Assembly: GCF_000252955.1 (NCBI RefSeq)
Contig: NC_014228.1
Location: 4,062,701 to 4,126,700 of the forward strand
Direction: 5' to 3'
Source: Xenorhabdus nematophila ATCC 19061
Lineage (GTDB): Bacteria; Pseudomonadota; Gammaproteobacteria; Enterobacterales; Enterobacteriaceae
Length of the DNA: 64,000 nt
Position numbers and translations under genes: made by a program. Below the pieces are notes generated by a model. The model was given only the letters and a program-made list of their open reading frames with translations, had not been told where the DNA came from and searched no databases. Position 1 is the stretch's first letter, and the number at the start of each line of letters is the position of its first letter. Shown here one piece after another: positions 54,971 to 64,000 of the stretch.

Positions 54971-56220
54971 TACGCAATCTCCCTATATACTGGTGAAGTA
55001 ACCGTTAATTCTGCAAAAGTCAGATCCAGTTTGTATAAAATTTCGTCCAGATGAGCCAGTGTACAAATCAGCGGTGGGCGAACTTTAATTGTTTTTCCTT
55101 TTCCATAGCGGGAACCACGTAAAATCAAATGGTGGCGACTGGCAGTGGCAATCGCCCGGGCTGCAAACTCAGGCGAGGGCGTATCAAAACCATACATATA
55201 TCCCACTCCCCTGACTCCGGTGATTTCCGGATATTTATGCTGTAACTTCAGCAATCCATCACGCAAATAACCTTCATTTTGCTGTACATTTTCCAGAACA
55301 TGGTCATCTTCAATAATATCAATGACTTCGTTGAGGGCGACTAAAGAAAGGGGATTGGCACCCGAAGTACTGGAATGTTCAAACGATTCCAACACATCCA
55401 GTGAATGACGCATCAACACACCGCCGGTCGGGATCCCAATACCTCCCGCACCTTTGGCGAACACAATAATGTCCGGCTCTAAATCCTTAGCATAACCCGT
55501 TGAGGCGAAGAAGGTTCCTGTGCGACCAAAACCGGTCTGTACTTCATCCGCAATGATGATAATCCCATGCTGATGACAGATATCCCTGATCTTGCGGTAG
55601 AACTCTACCGGAAAAACGTTGTTGCCCCCATTCCCCTGAATCGGTTCAATAATCAGACATGCGATATTGTCACTGGAGCCTAATTGAATAAACTGTTCCA
55701 GATCGACAAACGGCACTCTTTCCGACTGTGATTCTGATTCGGCCAAGACACTGGTCGGTGCTGGAATTTTTATCGAACCATCAATGTTGATATGGAAATC
55801 TTTTATTCTGAACGCATTACCAGAAATCTGTGCTGTCGCGAGGGATTGCCCGTGATGAGCAAGGAAAAATGAAATAATACCGGAACGACCCGTGGCTTTT
55901 TGCGCTATCCGGATGGCACATTCAACCGCCCCAGAGCCAGACACATCTCTCAACCAAATATGATCTATTCCTTTTGGTGTATGCTTCACGAGTTTACTCA
56001 AAATATACTGCGACATTTCATGCGTATAAGCTGAACTCAAATGTGTACATCTATCAATTTGCTGTTTGAGTTTTTCTGCAATTCTTTGATTTGTATACCC
56101 AAGTGGCAAATTAAATGTTCCTGATGCCGCATCAATATATTTTTCGCCATCAATGACCAGATAAGGACCTTGACCAACAAAACGAGAAAGTGTGTCTTCT
56201 AGATGGTTTTTATTTCCCAT
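54970..56220 (-). CDS. Class III PLP-dependent aminotransferase
   Basis: About 416 aa, class III (ornithine/4-aminobutyrate-type) aminotransferase. GSGAVECAIRIAQKATGRSG is the PLP-phosphate region, IIIADEVQTGFGRTGTFFA is the signature, and the Schiff-base lysine is in IIVFAKGAGGIGIP. I take the ATG at 56220; two upstream GTGs are in frame. First gene of the operon, followed by the coupled dehydrogenase. It likely aminates a keto sugar, cyclitol or aldehyde. Confidence 0.85.
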   Translation of the reverse strand: MGNKNHLEDTLSRFVGQGPYLVIDGEKYIDAASGTFNLPLGYTNQRIAEKLKQQIDRCTHLSSAYTHEMSQYILSKLVKHTPKGIDHIWLRDVSGSGAVECAIRIAQKATGRSGIISFFLAHHGQSLATAQISGNAFRIKDFHINIDGSIKIPAPTSVLAESESQSERVPFVDLEQFIQLGSSDNIACLIIEPIQGNGGNNVFPVEFYRKIRDICHQHGIIIIADEVQTGFGRTGTFFASTGYAKDLEPDIIVFAKGAGGIGIPTGGVLMRHSLDVLESFEHSSTSGANPLSLVALNEVIDIIEDDHVLENVQQNEGYLRDGLLKLQHKYPEITGVRGVGYMYGFDTPSPEFAARAIATASRHHLILRGSRYGKGKTIKVRPPLICTLAHLDEILYKLDLTFAELTVTSPVYREIA

Positions 56221-56446
56221 AGTACTCACCACTATTAGTTATATTCAACAATGAAAAAATCCCCTGCTGTGATGAGATTAGATTAAGCCCATTTAAATTA
56301 GATTACGATCACAAAAAGGCTACAAAAAATATTAAATATTTTTAAAATTTAATTTATATTTTAAATTCATATACACCTTGATTAATATTTATTAATAATA
56401 TTAAAAATGGACAAATCATATTCAGAAAGAGTATTAGAGAAAGTCA

Positions 56447-59161
56447 TTAAACGCCCAATCCCATCATTTGCATCAGACTCTGGGCCTGCTGAATAGCTTC
56501 CTTCCGGTGCGTAATCCCCATTTTTTGGTATAAGTTTCGTATATGGGTTTTAATTGTCGTCACCGCGACTTCCAGTTCTGCCGCTATTTGATCATTGCTA
56601 TAACCGGAATAAATCAAGCCCAATACCTGCCATTCACGCTGAGTCAAAGGGCTATTGCGGATAAGCTCCGGCACATCGGGATGCGTAATTAATTGCTCGA
56701 CAAAGACCTCATCAAAATGGGCAAATTTATGTCGATGCTGACGGTTGATTTCCCGCAGGATACGCTGCGCGCGAAGTTGTTCCATTTCAGGCAAAATGTT
56801 GAGTTGAATAAGCTGGCGCAGTTGCAAAGCCATTAATTCCCCTTCAATCACAAAATGGCTGATGAACCCCGTGCGATTAGCTAAACGCAAAGCTTCCATT
56901 AAGACATCCTGAGCCTCTGCTTTACGCCCAAGCTGCCAGTACAGCAGGTTGCACAACAAAAGATTACGGTTTAAGTCACTGATCAACGACAACTCTCTTG
57001 CATATTCAGTGAGCTTATCCAATATAGGTTCAGCTTCCTCATACTGACCCAACAAAATCTGAGCACGGGCAATATTGCGCCACTGATTTTGATTGAAGTG
57101 GTTGCAGAAACTTTCTGGCCGTTCAGCCTGTAACAGCCACTGAGCCACCGAGTGACGATCCTCCAGCCCCTGCCAGATGATGACGCGCAATTTATCGGTA
57201 TTTGTGCGCCAATCACAATGATAATTTCCATTGTTCAACAAATTCTCACAACGGGATAAGTGACGGCGCGTATTATCAATATCCCCGCGAACCAAAGAAC
57301 ACTTCGCCAATTGAGTCAGGCATTGCAATTGCTGTTGTGGCTGGAAATTTGACAGCACTTCCAGACCACAGCGTGCTGCCTCTTCAGATTCATCAATACG
57401 CGCCCAGCACCACAAAAGCTGAGAACGGATCCTCAACAGAAATTCGTGCATCGGCAGCTGTTCCAGATGCTGTTCGCGTATTAAATCAAACGCATGAGCC
57501 TGAGTATCATAAGCTGCCTGTAAATAACCTTGCGCCAGCAAAATCTCACTTTGCTGCAACAAAGCCCATAAAGCATAGTGATAAACATGGCAAAACCGGG
57601 CAAGCTGTTCCGTCTGCTTCATCAGAGCCAGTGCACTCGCCAGTTGCCCATTACAATGCAATACTTCTCCCTTCACCGACATTGCCACAATACGGCCATA
57701 TTGATTATCAGGCAGCAAAGTCATTAGTGCCTTCTCAGCCAAAGCTTCTGCATCGTCTGGCCGGCCATCATTGATGGCCACCTGAGCTCGCAGAGCATCA
57801 AATTCGCCCAATAATTCCGGCTCAATCGCTATCTGTTTTTGCTGCAACGATTGCTCAGCTTGGTTCAGTAGCGCATTCACCTCATAGTGACGATGCTGAC
57901 TCTGTGCCAACCATGCTTGCAACAAGACCAGACGGGGGTTTTCCAACAGTTGCTCATAGGGCAAGGCATTCATGCACTCTTCCAGCAAAGACAGTTTGCT
58001 GTGATTGAACAGTTCCCAGGCATGTTGCAGCAAAATATCTCTCAACAACACGGAATCTCCGGCAGCAAGGGCATGGTGAATAGCCTCCCCTGGGAACCCT
58101 TGCATCAGCCATCCTTTAACTGCCGCCCGGTGCAATTCAGGTAATTTCATTGCCATTTCCCATTTGCAGCGTTGACGCAAAAATGATGCAAACAAAGGAT
58201 GGAAACAGAACCATTCTCCTGAATCATCCATCCTCTGGATAAACAGCCCCTGCCGTTCAATATCTTCCAGCCGTTGCTGACCGTTTTCTTCCCCTGTCAG
58301 ACAAACAATCAACCCATCATTCATAGAACGCAGAATCGAACTGTGCAGCAAAAACTCCCGGGTCGCCTGATCGACACGATTTAAAACTTCATCGACAAGA
58401 TAATCCGCCAAATGGCTGGCATTAATCCCCGAAAGGCGCTTGGCCAATATTTCAGCCGTATTGCCTGACTGGCGGGCTGAAAGCGCAATAAGCTGCAATG
58501 CCGTTGCCCACCCAGCGACATCATTGCATAACTGTCTGCAATTATCGGCATCCAGTGGATTTGCTAACCGTTTGGCAAAAAACTGCTGTGTCTCCTGATA
58601 ATCAAATGCAAGATGCTGGCTATCAAGCTCTAATAACTGTTCGCGCACGCGTAGATTCGCCACCCCTAGCGATGGCAGATGGCGTGATAAAATCACCAGC
58701 GTTAAATTTTCTGGCTGATGACGGAGAAAAAAACGCATTGCTTCATGGATAAGGCCATTGACTATCAGATGATAATCATCGATCACCATAAAAATAGGTT
58801 GTTGCCATTCACTCAGTTCAATGAACAGTTGAGCGAACAAAGCCGATAAATTGGCATATTGATGCTTTTGAGCCAAAACCTCACTTTTCAGACAAAACCC
58901 CTGAGTTGCTTGCTGAATGGCGGCGATCAAATAGCTGGCAAAACGTTCAGGCTGATTATCACTGTCATCCAGAGAATACCAGCCTAAATTATCCTGACTG
59001 GCAGCCCACTGTGACATTAGGGTGGTTTTGCCATATCCGGCAGGGCTGGTTATCAGAACAAGTCGATAATTCTGTGTTTCACTGAGTTTTTCCAGCAAGC
59101 GCTCTCGCATGACCATATTACTCAGGCGAAGGGGGCGACTGAGTTTCGATGGAATAAGCAT
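56447..59161 (-). CDS. malT: Maltose regulon activator MalT
   Basis: 904-aa STAND-type ATP-dependent activator. Walker [10 protein letters not shown] is at 39-47, Walker B-like [12 protein letters not shown] follows, the TPR-like sensor for maltotriose lies in the middle, and a LuxR-type HTH sits at about 830-895 ([20 protein letters not shown]). Activates malPQ and maltose transport genes when bound to maltotriose and ATP. Divergent from malP as in other enterics. Full length (E. coli 901 aa). Confidence 0.97.
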   Translation of the reverse strand: MLIPSKLSRPLRLSNMVMRERLLEKLSETQNYRLVLITSPAGYGKTTLMSQWAASQDNLGWYSLDDSDNQPERFASYLIAAIQQATQGFCLKSEVLAQKHQYANLSALFAQLFIELSEWQQPIFMVIDDYHLIVNGLIHEAMRFFLRHQPENLTLVILSRHLPSLGVANLRVREQLLELDSQHLAFDYQETQQFFAKRLANPLDADNCRQLCNDVAGWATALQLIALSARQSGNTAEILAKRLSGINASHLADYLVDEVLNRVDQATREFLLHSSILRSMNDGLIVCLTGEENGQQRLEDIERQGLFIQRMDDSGEWFCFHPLFASFLRQRCKWEMAMKLPELHRAAVKGWLMQGFPGEAIHHALAAGDSVLLRDILLQHAWELFNHSKLSLLEECMNALPYEQLLENPRLVLLQAWLAQSQHRHYEVNALLNQAEQSLQQKQIAIEPELLGEFDALRAQVAINDGRPDDAEALAEKALMTLLPDNQYGRIVAMSVKGEVLHCNGQLASALALMKQTEQLARFCHVYHYALWALLQQSEILLAQGYLQAAYDTQAHAFDLIREQHLEQLPMHEFLLRIRSQLLWCWARIDESEEAARCGLEVLSNFQPQQQLQCLTQLAKCSLVRGDIDNTRRHLSRCENLLNNGNYHCDWRTNTDKLRVIIWQGLEDRHSVAQWLLQAERPESFCNHFNQNQWRNIARAQILLGQYEEAEPILDKLTEYARELSLISDLNRNLLLCNLLYWQLGRKAEAQDVLMEALRLANRTGFISHFVIEGELMALQLRQLIQLNILPEMEQLRAQRILREINRQHRHKFAHFDEVFVEQLITHPDVPELIRNSPLTQREWQVLGLIYSGYSNDQIAAELEVAVTTIKTHIRNLYQKMGITHRKEAIQQAQSLMQMMGLGV

Positions 59162-59466
59162 TAATTTCCTCCCTTCACAAGCAACACATCAATATACCCT
59201 GCGTTTTTTCAAGCCATAGCTGTTGACTAAGACTCAAAATCCACCGGATATAAACCTGATACCAGAATGTTGACCGATGCTATTTGAACACTCGCATCAT
59301 TAGCATTTATCAATGCCCAACCAAATTTAGAGAAACGTTTATCTTTTGCAAACAAGTTGATTGATTTCATTGTGTTAAATTGCACCCTGTCACATTCTGG
59401 GACTGCAACCTTTCCATTTCTTAATGAAATTGCGAAAAGCTTCGAAAGAAATGGCTACGCCCTTGC

Positions 59467-59499
59467 ACTCCTCCCCGCGAATATTTTCATGGGATGATG
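59467..59499. promoter_or_regulatory. MalT boxes in the malT-malP interval
   Basis: A minus-strand site GGGGAGGAGT (59467-59476) matches the MalT box GGGGAKGAGG at 9 of 10 positions. A plus-strand site TGGGATGATG (59490-59499) matches at 8 of 10. They lie about 80-110 bp upstream of malP. A weak CRP-like TGTG-N8-CACC is at 59371-59386. Confidence 0.6.
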
Positions 59500-59579
59500 T
59501 TTCACATTGCTCTAGCCCTCAGCATATCCCGTTAAATAATCCCCGTATTTCCCTTGTTCAGTGACAGGATGACGACGCC

Positions 59580-62030
59580 ATGCAACGATCCGAACTTGAT
59601 AAAAAACAAACCTCAGATAAAAAAAACACATTAGGAAAAACTGAATTCCAGACTGCACTCAAGCGCCAGTGGCAACGACATTTCGGCCTTAATGCAGCGC
59701 AGGAAATGACGCCATATCAGTGGTGGCATGCCGTTAGTGCCGCGCTGTCTGAATTGCTTCCACTTTCTTCCCAGCAAAACCCAGTTACCCCATCCACAGA
59801 TAACCAGCGTCACGTAAACTATATCTCAATGGAATTTTTGATAGGGCGCCTGACAGGCAACAATTTACTCAATCTTGGTTGGTACGATGATGTGCAAGCT
59901 TATTTAGCAGAATATGGCATCATCTTGAGTGATCTATTAGAAGAAGAAACTGATCCTGCATTAGGTAACGGGGGATTGGGACGACTGGCAGCGTGTTTTC
60001 TGGATTCAATGGCGACGCTCAAACAACCTGCTACAGGCTATGGCCTAAATTATCAATACGGCCTATTCCGCCAATCCTTTGAACACGGGCAACAAATTGA
60101 AGCACCTGATGACTGGAAAAGAGACGCCTATCCGTGGTTCAGCCATAACGCACAATTAAAAGTCGAAGTGAGTTTTGGTGGTGAAATCGTCGGAACCGCC
60201 GATGGTCATGAAACGTGGCTCCCCGAATTTACGCTTATTGGTGAAGCCCGTGATTTACCCGTGATTGGTTACGGCAATGGTGTGACTCAGCCACTGCGCC
60301 TATGGCAAGCCTCCTGCGATAATTCCTTTGATCTGTCTCTTTTCAATGATGGTCAATTTTTGTCTGCTGAACAACAAGGTATCGAAGCGGCCAGCCTAAC
60401 TAAAGTGCTTTACCCGAATGATAACCATCAAAAAGGTAAACGCCTGCGCCTGATGCAACAGTATTTTCAATGTGCCTGTGCCGTGGCAGATATTCTGCGC
60501 CGCCACCAACACGCAGGACGAAAAATAGAAACACTGCCGCAATTCGAAGTCATCCAGCTTAATGATACTCACCCCACTATCGCCATTCCTGAAATGATGC
60601 GGCTTCTGCTTGATGAGCATCACTTAAGCTGGGAAAGTGCATGGGAAATTACCGGGAAAACATTTGCCTATACTAATCATACCCTGTTGCCAGAAGGCCT
60701 GGAGCGGTGGGATGAATCCCTGATCCAGGCACTTCTGCCACGCCATCATCGTATTATTCTCGAAATTAACCAGCGCTTTAAAAAAACCGTCGAGCAAACT
60801 TGGCCTGATAACCCACAAATCTGGGAAAAATTAGCCGTTATTCACAATAACCAAGTCAGAATGGCTAATCTCTGTGTTGTCGCCTGCTTTGCCATCAACG
60901 GAGTCGCAGCATTACATTCCTCCTTGATCGTGACAGATCTATTTCCAGAATATCACCAATTATGGCCGGCAAAATTCCACAACGTGACCAATGGCGTGAC
61001 GCCTCGCCGTTGGCTGAAACAGTGCAATCCTGCACTTTCTGCATTGATTAGCCAGACATTAAATCGTGAATGGGCAAATGATCTGGGTCTGCTCAAACAA
61101 CTTGAGCCTTATGCTGACGACAGCGCATTCTGTTCAGCTTACCGAACCATCAAACAGGACAATAAAATCCGCCTGTCCAACTATGTCAGTAAAGTCATGG
61201 GACTCAAACTGGACCCCCATGCCATTTTTGATGTGCAGATAAAGCGCTTACATGAATACAAACGCCAACACCTGAACCTTCTCCATATTCTGTCACTTTA
61301 TCGACAAATTCAGGAAAATCCGGAACTGGATATTCATCCCCGCGTGTTCCTGTTTGGCGCTAAAGCTGCACCGGGCTACTATCTGGCAAAAAACATCATT
61401 TCTGCAATTAATCATGCCGCAGATAAAATCAATCATGATCCGATTGTCCGTGATCGCATCAAAATTGCCCTTATTCCCGATTACAACGTTTCCGTAGCAG
61501 AATTAATGATCCCGGCAGCAGATGTCTCTGAGCAAATCTCCACGGCAGGTAAAGAAGCTTCTGGTACGGGCAATATGAAACTGGCTCTAAACGGTGCACT
61601 CACCATCGGAACATTGGATGGCGCAAATGTTGAAATCGCTGAACAAGTTGGAAATGACAATATATTTATCTTCGGGAAGACAGTAGAAGAAGCCAAGGCT
61701 TTACTGAGTCATGGCTATAACCCGCAAGATATTCTCCGGCATAATCATCACCTGAAAAGCATACTGGATGCCCTATCCGGAGGTGAATTCAGCCATGGAG
61801 ATACGCACGCATTTGACCTCATGCTGCATAGTCTGATTGATGGTGGTGATCCTTATTTAGTGCTGGCTGACTTTGCCTCATACAGCCATGCCCATAAACA
61901 AATTGATGCTTTGTATCGAGATACCCAAAGCTGGACACGCAGTACCGTGCTCAATACAGCCCGAATGGGGAAATTCAGTTCTGACCGTACTATTCAGGAT
62001 TATCAAAAAAATATCTGGAAAACCCAATAG
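59580..62030 (+). CDS. malP: Maltodextrin phosphorylase MalP
   Basis: 816-aa glycogen-phosphorylase-family enzyme that releases glucose-1-phosphate from maltodextrins. [20 protein letters not shown] and the PLP-lysine region [20 protein letters not shown] are present. Length is close to E. coli MalP (797). The start ATG 59580 has an AGGA site (acaggatgacg). Followed by malQ after 25 bp, forming the malPQ operon. Confidence 0.97.
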   Translation: MQRSELDKKQTSDKKNTLGKTEFQTALKRQWQRHFGLNAAQEMTPYQWWHAVSAALSELLPLSSQQNPVTPSTDNQRHVNYISMEFLIGRLTGNNLLNLGWYDDVQAYLAEYGIILSDLLEEETDPALGNGGLGRLAACFLDSMATLKQPATGYGLNYQYGLFRQSFEHGQQIEAPDDWKRDAYPWFSHNAQLKVEVSFGGEIVGTADGHETWLPEFTLIGEARDLPVIGYGNGVTQPLRLWQASCDNSFDLSLFNDGQFLSAEQQGIEAASLTKVLYPNDNHQKGKRLRLMQQYFQCACAVADILRRHQHAGRKIETLPQFEVIQLNDTHPTIAIPEMMRLLLDEHHLSWESAWEITGKTFAYTNHTLLPEGLERWDESLIQALLPRHHRIILEINQRFKKTVEQTWPDNPQIWEKLAVIHNNQVRMANLCVVACFAINGVAALHSSLIVTDLFPEYHQLWPAKFHNVTNGVTPRRWLKQCNPALSALISQTLNREWANDLGLLKQLEPYADDSAFCSAYRTIKQDNKIRLSNYVSKVMGLKLDPHAIFDVQIKRLHEYKRQHLNLLHILSLYRQIQENPELDIHPRVFLFGAKAAPGYYLAKNIISAINHAADKINHDPIVRDRIKIALIPDYNVSVAELMIPAADVSEQISTAGKEASGTGNMKLALNGALTIGTLDGANVEIAEQVGNDNIFIFGKTVEEAKALLSHGYNPQDILRHNHHLKSILDALSGGEFSHGDTHAFDLMLHSLIDGGDPYLVLADFASYSHAHKQIDALYRDTQSWTRSTVLNTARMGKFSSDRTIQDYQKNIWKTQ

Positions 62031-62055
62031 GGATTGAAAGATTGGGAAATTGAAC

Positions 62056-64000
62056 ATGGAAAACAAAAGCCTCGATCATTTGGCAACAGAGGCTGGCATT
62101 GCCAGCGAATACATTAATGCCTATGGCAAACCACAGGCCATTCCGGCTGAAATCAGGCACCGAATACTGGAAGCGATGAGCATGAATATACCGGTCGAAA
62201 GACCGGTTTCTTCTCGTATGCCTGCTTTACCTAACGTAAAAGTGATTACTCAAGGACAAACAGCCACCCTGCCTCTGAATGAGGCAGGAAATTACCAATG
62301 GCAGATATATACTGAACAAGGCGAAATATTTCACGGCCATTGCCAACAGCAATTCACATTGCCAATCGGGCTTCCTTTGGGATACCACACGCTGACACTC
62401 ATACCAGAAGTGGAACAAGAAAACCGTCCTCAACAACAATCAATACAACTTATTGTTGCTCCCGAACGCTGCTACGAACCAAAAGCGTTAACACAAGGTG
62501 GAAAACTCTGGGGTGCCTGTGTTCAGCTTTATACTCTGCGTTCAGAAAATAACTGGGGAATTGGTGATTTTGGTGACCTGAAATCTATGCTGCAAGAACT
62601 GGCACAACATGGTGGCGCCTTTGTCGGCTTAAATCCTCTACATGCCATATATCCTGCAATGCCCGAAAATGCCAGCCCTTACAGCCCATCTTCCCGTCAC
62701 TGGCTTAATATCATTTATATTGCCGTCAATCAGGTAGAAGATTTTAAGCAGAGTGCTTGCGCCCAAGCATGGTGGCAATCACCCGCAACACAGAAAAAAC
62801 TCCAACAAGCCCGTGAAGCGGAATGGGTCGATTACACCACAGTGATGACACTGAAAATGGATGCACTTCGTCTGGCTTACCCACAATTTAAGCGCCTACC
62901 TGACGATGACCTGCGACACATCAATTTTCAGGAGTTTGTACTTAAAGGGGGGACCAACCTTTACTCTCAAGCAGTTTATGATGCCCTTCACCATCAATTA
63001 TACAGAGAAAATAATACTTACTGGGGCTGGCCTGTATGGCCGGAAAAATACCGTGAGCCAGACAGTGAAGCGGTTAAAGCATTTTGCCATTCACATCCAC
63101 AGGAAGTCGCGTTTTTCCTTTGGTTGCAGTGGCTGGCCGATACACAGCTTGCCGAGTGTTTTACGACAAGCCAGAATAATAATATGTCAATCGGTATTTA
63201 TCGTGATCTCGCTGTAGGTGTCGCACAAGGGGGAGCAGAAACATGGTGTAACCGAACCATTTACTGCACTAAGGCATCAATAGGTGCTCCCCCTGATATT
63301 TTAGGGCCACGAGGACAAAACTGGGGGATTCCGCCGATGAATCCCCATATATTGAAAGTTCAAGCCTATCAACCTTTCATTGAATTACTCCGCAGCAATA
63401 TGCGCCATTGCAGCGCATTGCGCATTGACCATGTCATGTCGCTACTCAGACTCTGGTGGATACCACAAGGGGAAACCGCCGATAAAGGCGTATATGTCTA
63501 TTATCCGGTTGATGATCTGCTGGCAATCCTCGCGCTGGAAAGCCAACGTAATCATTGCATGGTGATTGGCGAAGATTTAGGCATTGTACCGGAAGAAATT
63601 GTCGATAAACTACGGGAACGAGGGGTGTACTCCTATAAGGTATTTTATTTTGAACGAAATGAGCACGGTGAATATCGTTCCCCCAATGAATATCCTGTAC
63701 AAGCGATGGCAACCATTACCACTCATGATTTACCCACCTTACGCGGATTCTGGCAAGGCAGGGATCTGACATTAGGTGAGTCCATTGGCTTATATCCTGA
63801 TAAAACACTGCTTGCTGAGCTATATGCTGAACGTAAACGTTGTAAGCAGGCATTGTTGGAAAGTTTAGATCGACACGGTTATCTATCAGAACTAAACCCG
63901 TTACTTAAGGAAAATATCCCGCTTTCCTTACAACAGACCACATTACAGGAGCAAGCTGAGCAGACCATGTCAGCCTCTATCAATCTCGGGGTACACTGCT
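62056..64000 (+). CDS. malQ: 4-alpha-glucanotransferase MalQ, 3' partial
   Basis: GH77 amylomaltase that disproportionates maltodextrins. 648 codons visible without a stop; the gene (about 690 aa) runs off the right edge. GVAQGGAETWCNRTIYC, GAPPDILGPRGQNWGIPPMN, LRIDHVMSLLRLWWIP (nucleophile Asp) and MVIGEDLGIVP (acid/base Glu) are all present. The beta-sandwich N-terminal extension (about 1-140) is the enteric form. Start ATG 62056, 25 bp after malP. Confidence 0.97.
   Translation, partial: MENKSLDHLATEAGIASEYINAYGKPQAIPAEIRHRILEAMSMNIPVERPVSSRMPALPNVKVITQGQTATLPLNEAGNYQWQIYTEQGEIFHGHCQQQFTLPIGLPLGYHTLTLIPEVEQENRPQQQSIQLIVAPERCYEPKALTQGGKLWGACVQLYTLRSENNWGIGDFGDLKSMLQELAQHGGAFVGLNPLHAIYPAMPENASPYSPSSRHWLNIIYIAVNQVEDFKQSACAQAWWQSPATQKKLQQAREAEWVDYTTVMTLKMDALRLAYPQFKRLPDDDLRHINFQEFVLKGGTNLYSQAVYDALHHQLYRENNTYWGWPVWPEKYREPDSEAVKAFCHSHPQEVAFFLWLQWLADTQLAECFTTSQNNNMSIGIYRDLAVGVAQGGAETWCNRTIYCTKASIGAPPDILGPRGQNWGIPPMNPHILKVQAYQPFIELLRSNMRHCSALRIDHVMSLLRLWWIPQGETADKGVYVYYPVDDLLAILALESQRNHCMVIGEDLGIVPEEIVDKLRERGVYSYKVFYFERNEHGEYRSPNEYPVQAMATITTHDLPTLRGFWQGRDLTLGESIGLYPDKTLLAELYAERKRCKQALLESLDRHGYLSELNPLLKENIPLSLQQTTLQEQAEQTMSASINLGVHC

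Noticed and set aside
59371..59386. CRP site for malT/malP
   Set aside because: Only TGTG-N8-CACC is present; too weak to list as a separate feature.
1..64000. CRISPR array or rRNA genes
   Set aside because: No regularly spaced direct repeats with unique spacers and no rRNA-like sequence were seen.

Overview
The window looks like a chromosome segment of an enterobacterium of the Morganellaceae, most like Xenorhabdus or Photorhabdus. The evidence is the enteric backbone blocks (malT/malPQ, lptFG-pepA-holC-valS, a leuX-type tRNA carrying a P4-like integrase, glyA), the moderately AT-rich base composition and a very heavy insertion-sequence load. The genus is inferred from gene content, not from any database search.

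Layout. 1-6.8 kb is a defence block: a Wadjet-like SMC operon (order C-B-A-D, 5' end outside the window) followed by an AbiE type IV toxin-antitoxin pair with two operator palindromes. 7-10.4 kb is an AT-rich scrap zone: an IS982 element with a 7-bp target duplication, an unrecognised 315-aa protein with a possible metal-binding N-terminus, and a decayed TacT/DUF1778 toxin-antitoxin locus. 10.4-13.6 kb holds an aspartate-racemase-like gene, a divergent LysR regulator and a glutamate/aspartate symporter. 14-15.6 kb is a complete hipBA locus with two perfect TATCC-N8-GGATA operators. 15.6-19 kb is IS debris (two IS630 types, one IS5) ending inside the last codons of glyA; the native glyA tail survives on the far side of the IS5.

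20.4-25.6 kb is an AT-rich, translationally coupled minus-strand operon: thymidylate-synthase-like protein (broken by two stops, one at the catalytic cysteine), DUF84/YjjX-like NTPase, HAD phosphatase, amidohydrolase, PurN-like formyltransferase and MFS exporter. It reads like a small nucleoside or pyrimidine-derived metabolite pathway and is the most interesting candidate system here. 26.1-29.8 kb is a decayed P4-like satellite (iteron cluster, internally deleted alpha primase, AlpA, integrase) at tRNA-Leu(CAA). 30.2-39.2 kb is ordinary backbone: ampH, lptG, lptF, pepA, holC, valS.

39.2-49.9 kb is a mobile-element pile-up directly downstream of valS: a group II intron, a frameshifted IS1111-type element with a possible guide RNA, an IS630, a second IS982 (inverted relative to the first), and an IS66 with an IS21 nested between tnpA and tnpB. 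Truncated host genes flank the IS66. 51.3-56.2 kb is a five-gene minus-strand block (class III aminotransferase, zinc dehydrogenase, HAD phosphatase, MFS transporter, DUF1349 protein) that looks like an amino-sugar or aminocyclitol-type pathway. 56.4-64 kb is the maltose regulon: malT divergent from malP-malQ, with MalT boxes between them; malQ runs off the right edge.

No CRISPR array or rRNA was seen. All functions are from reading translated motifs, lengths and gene order.
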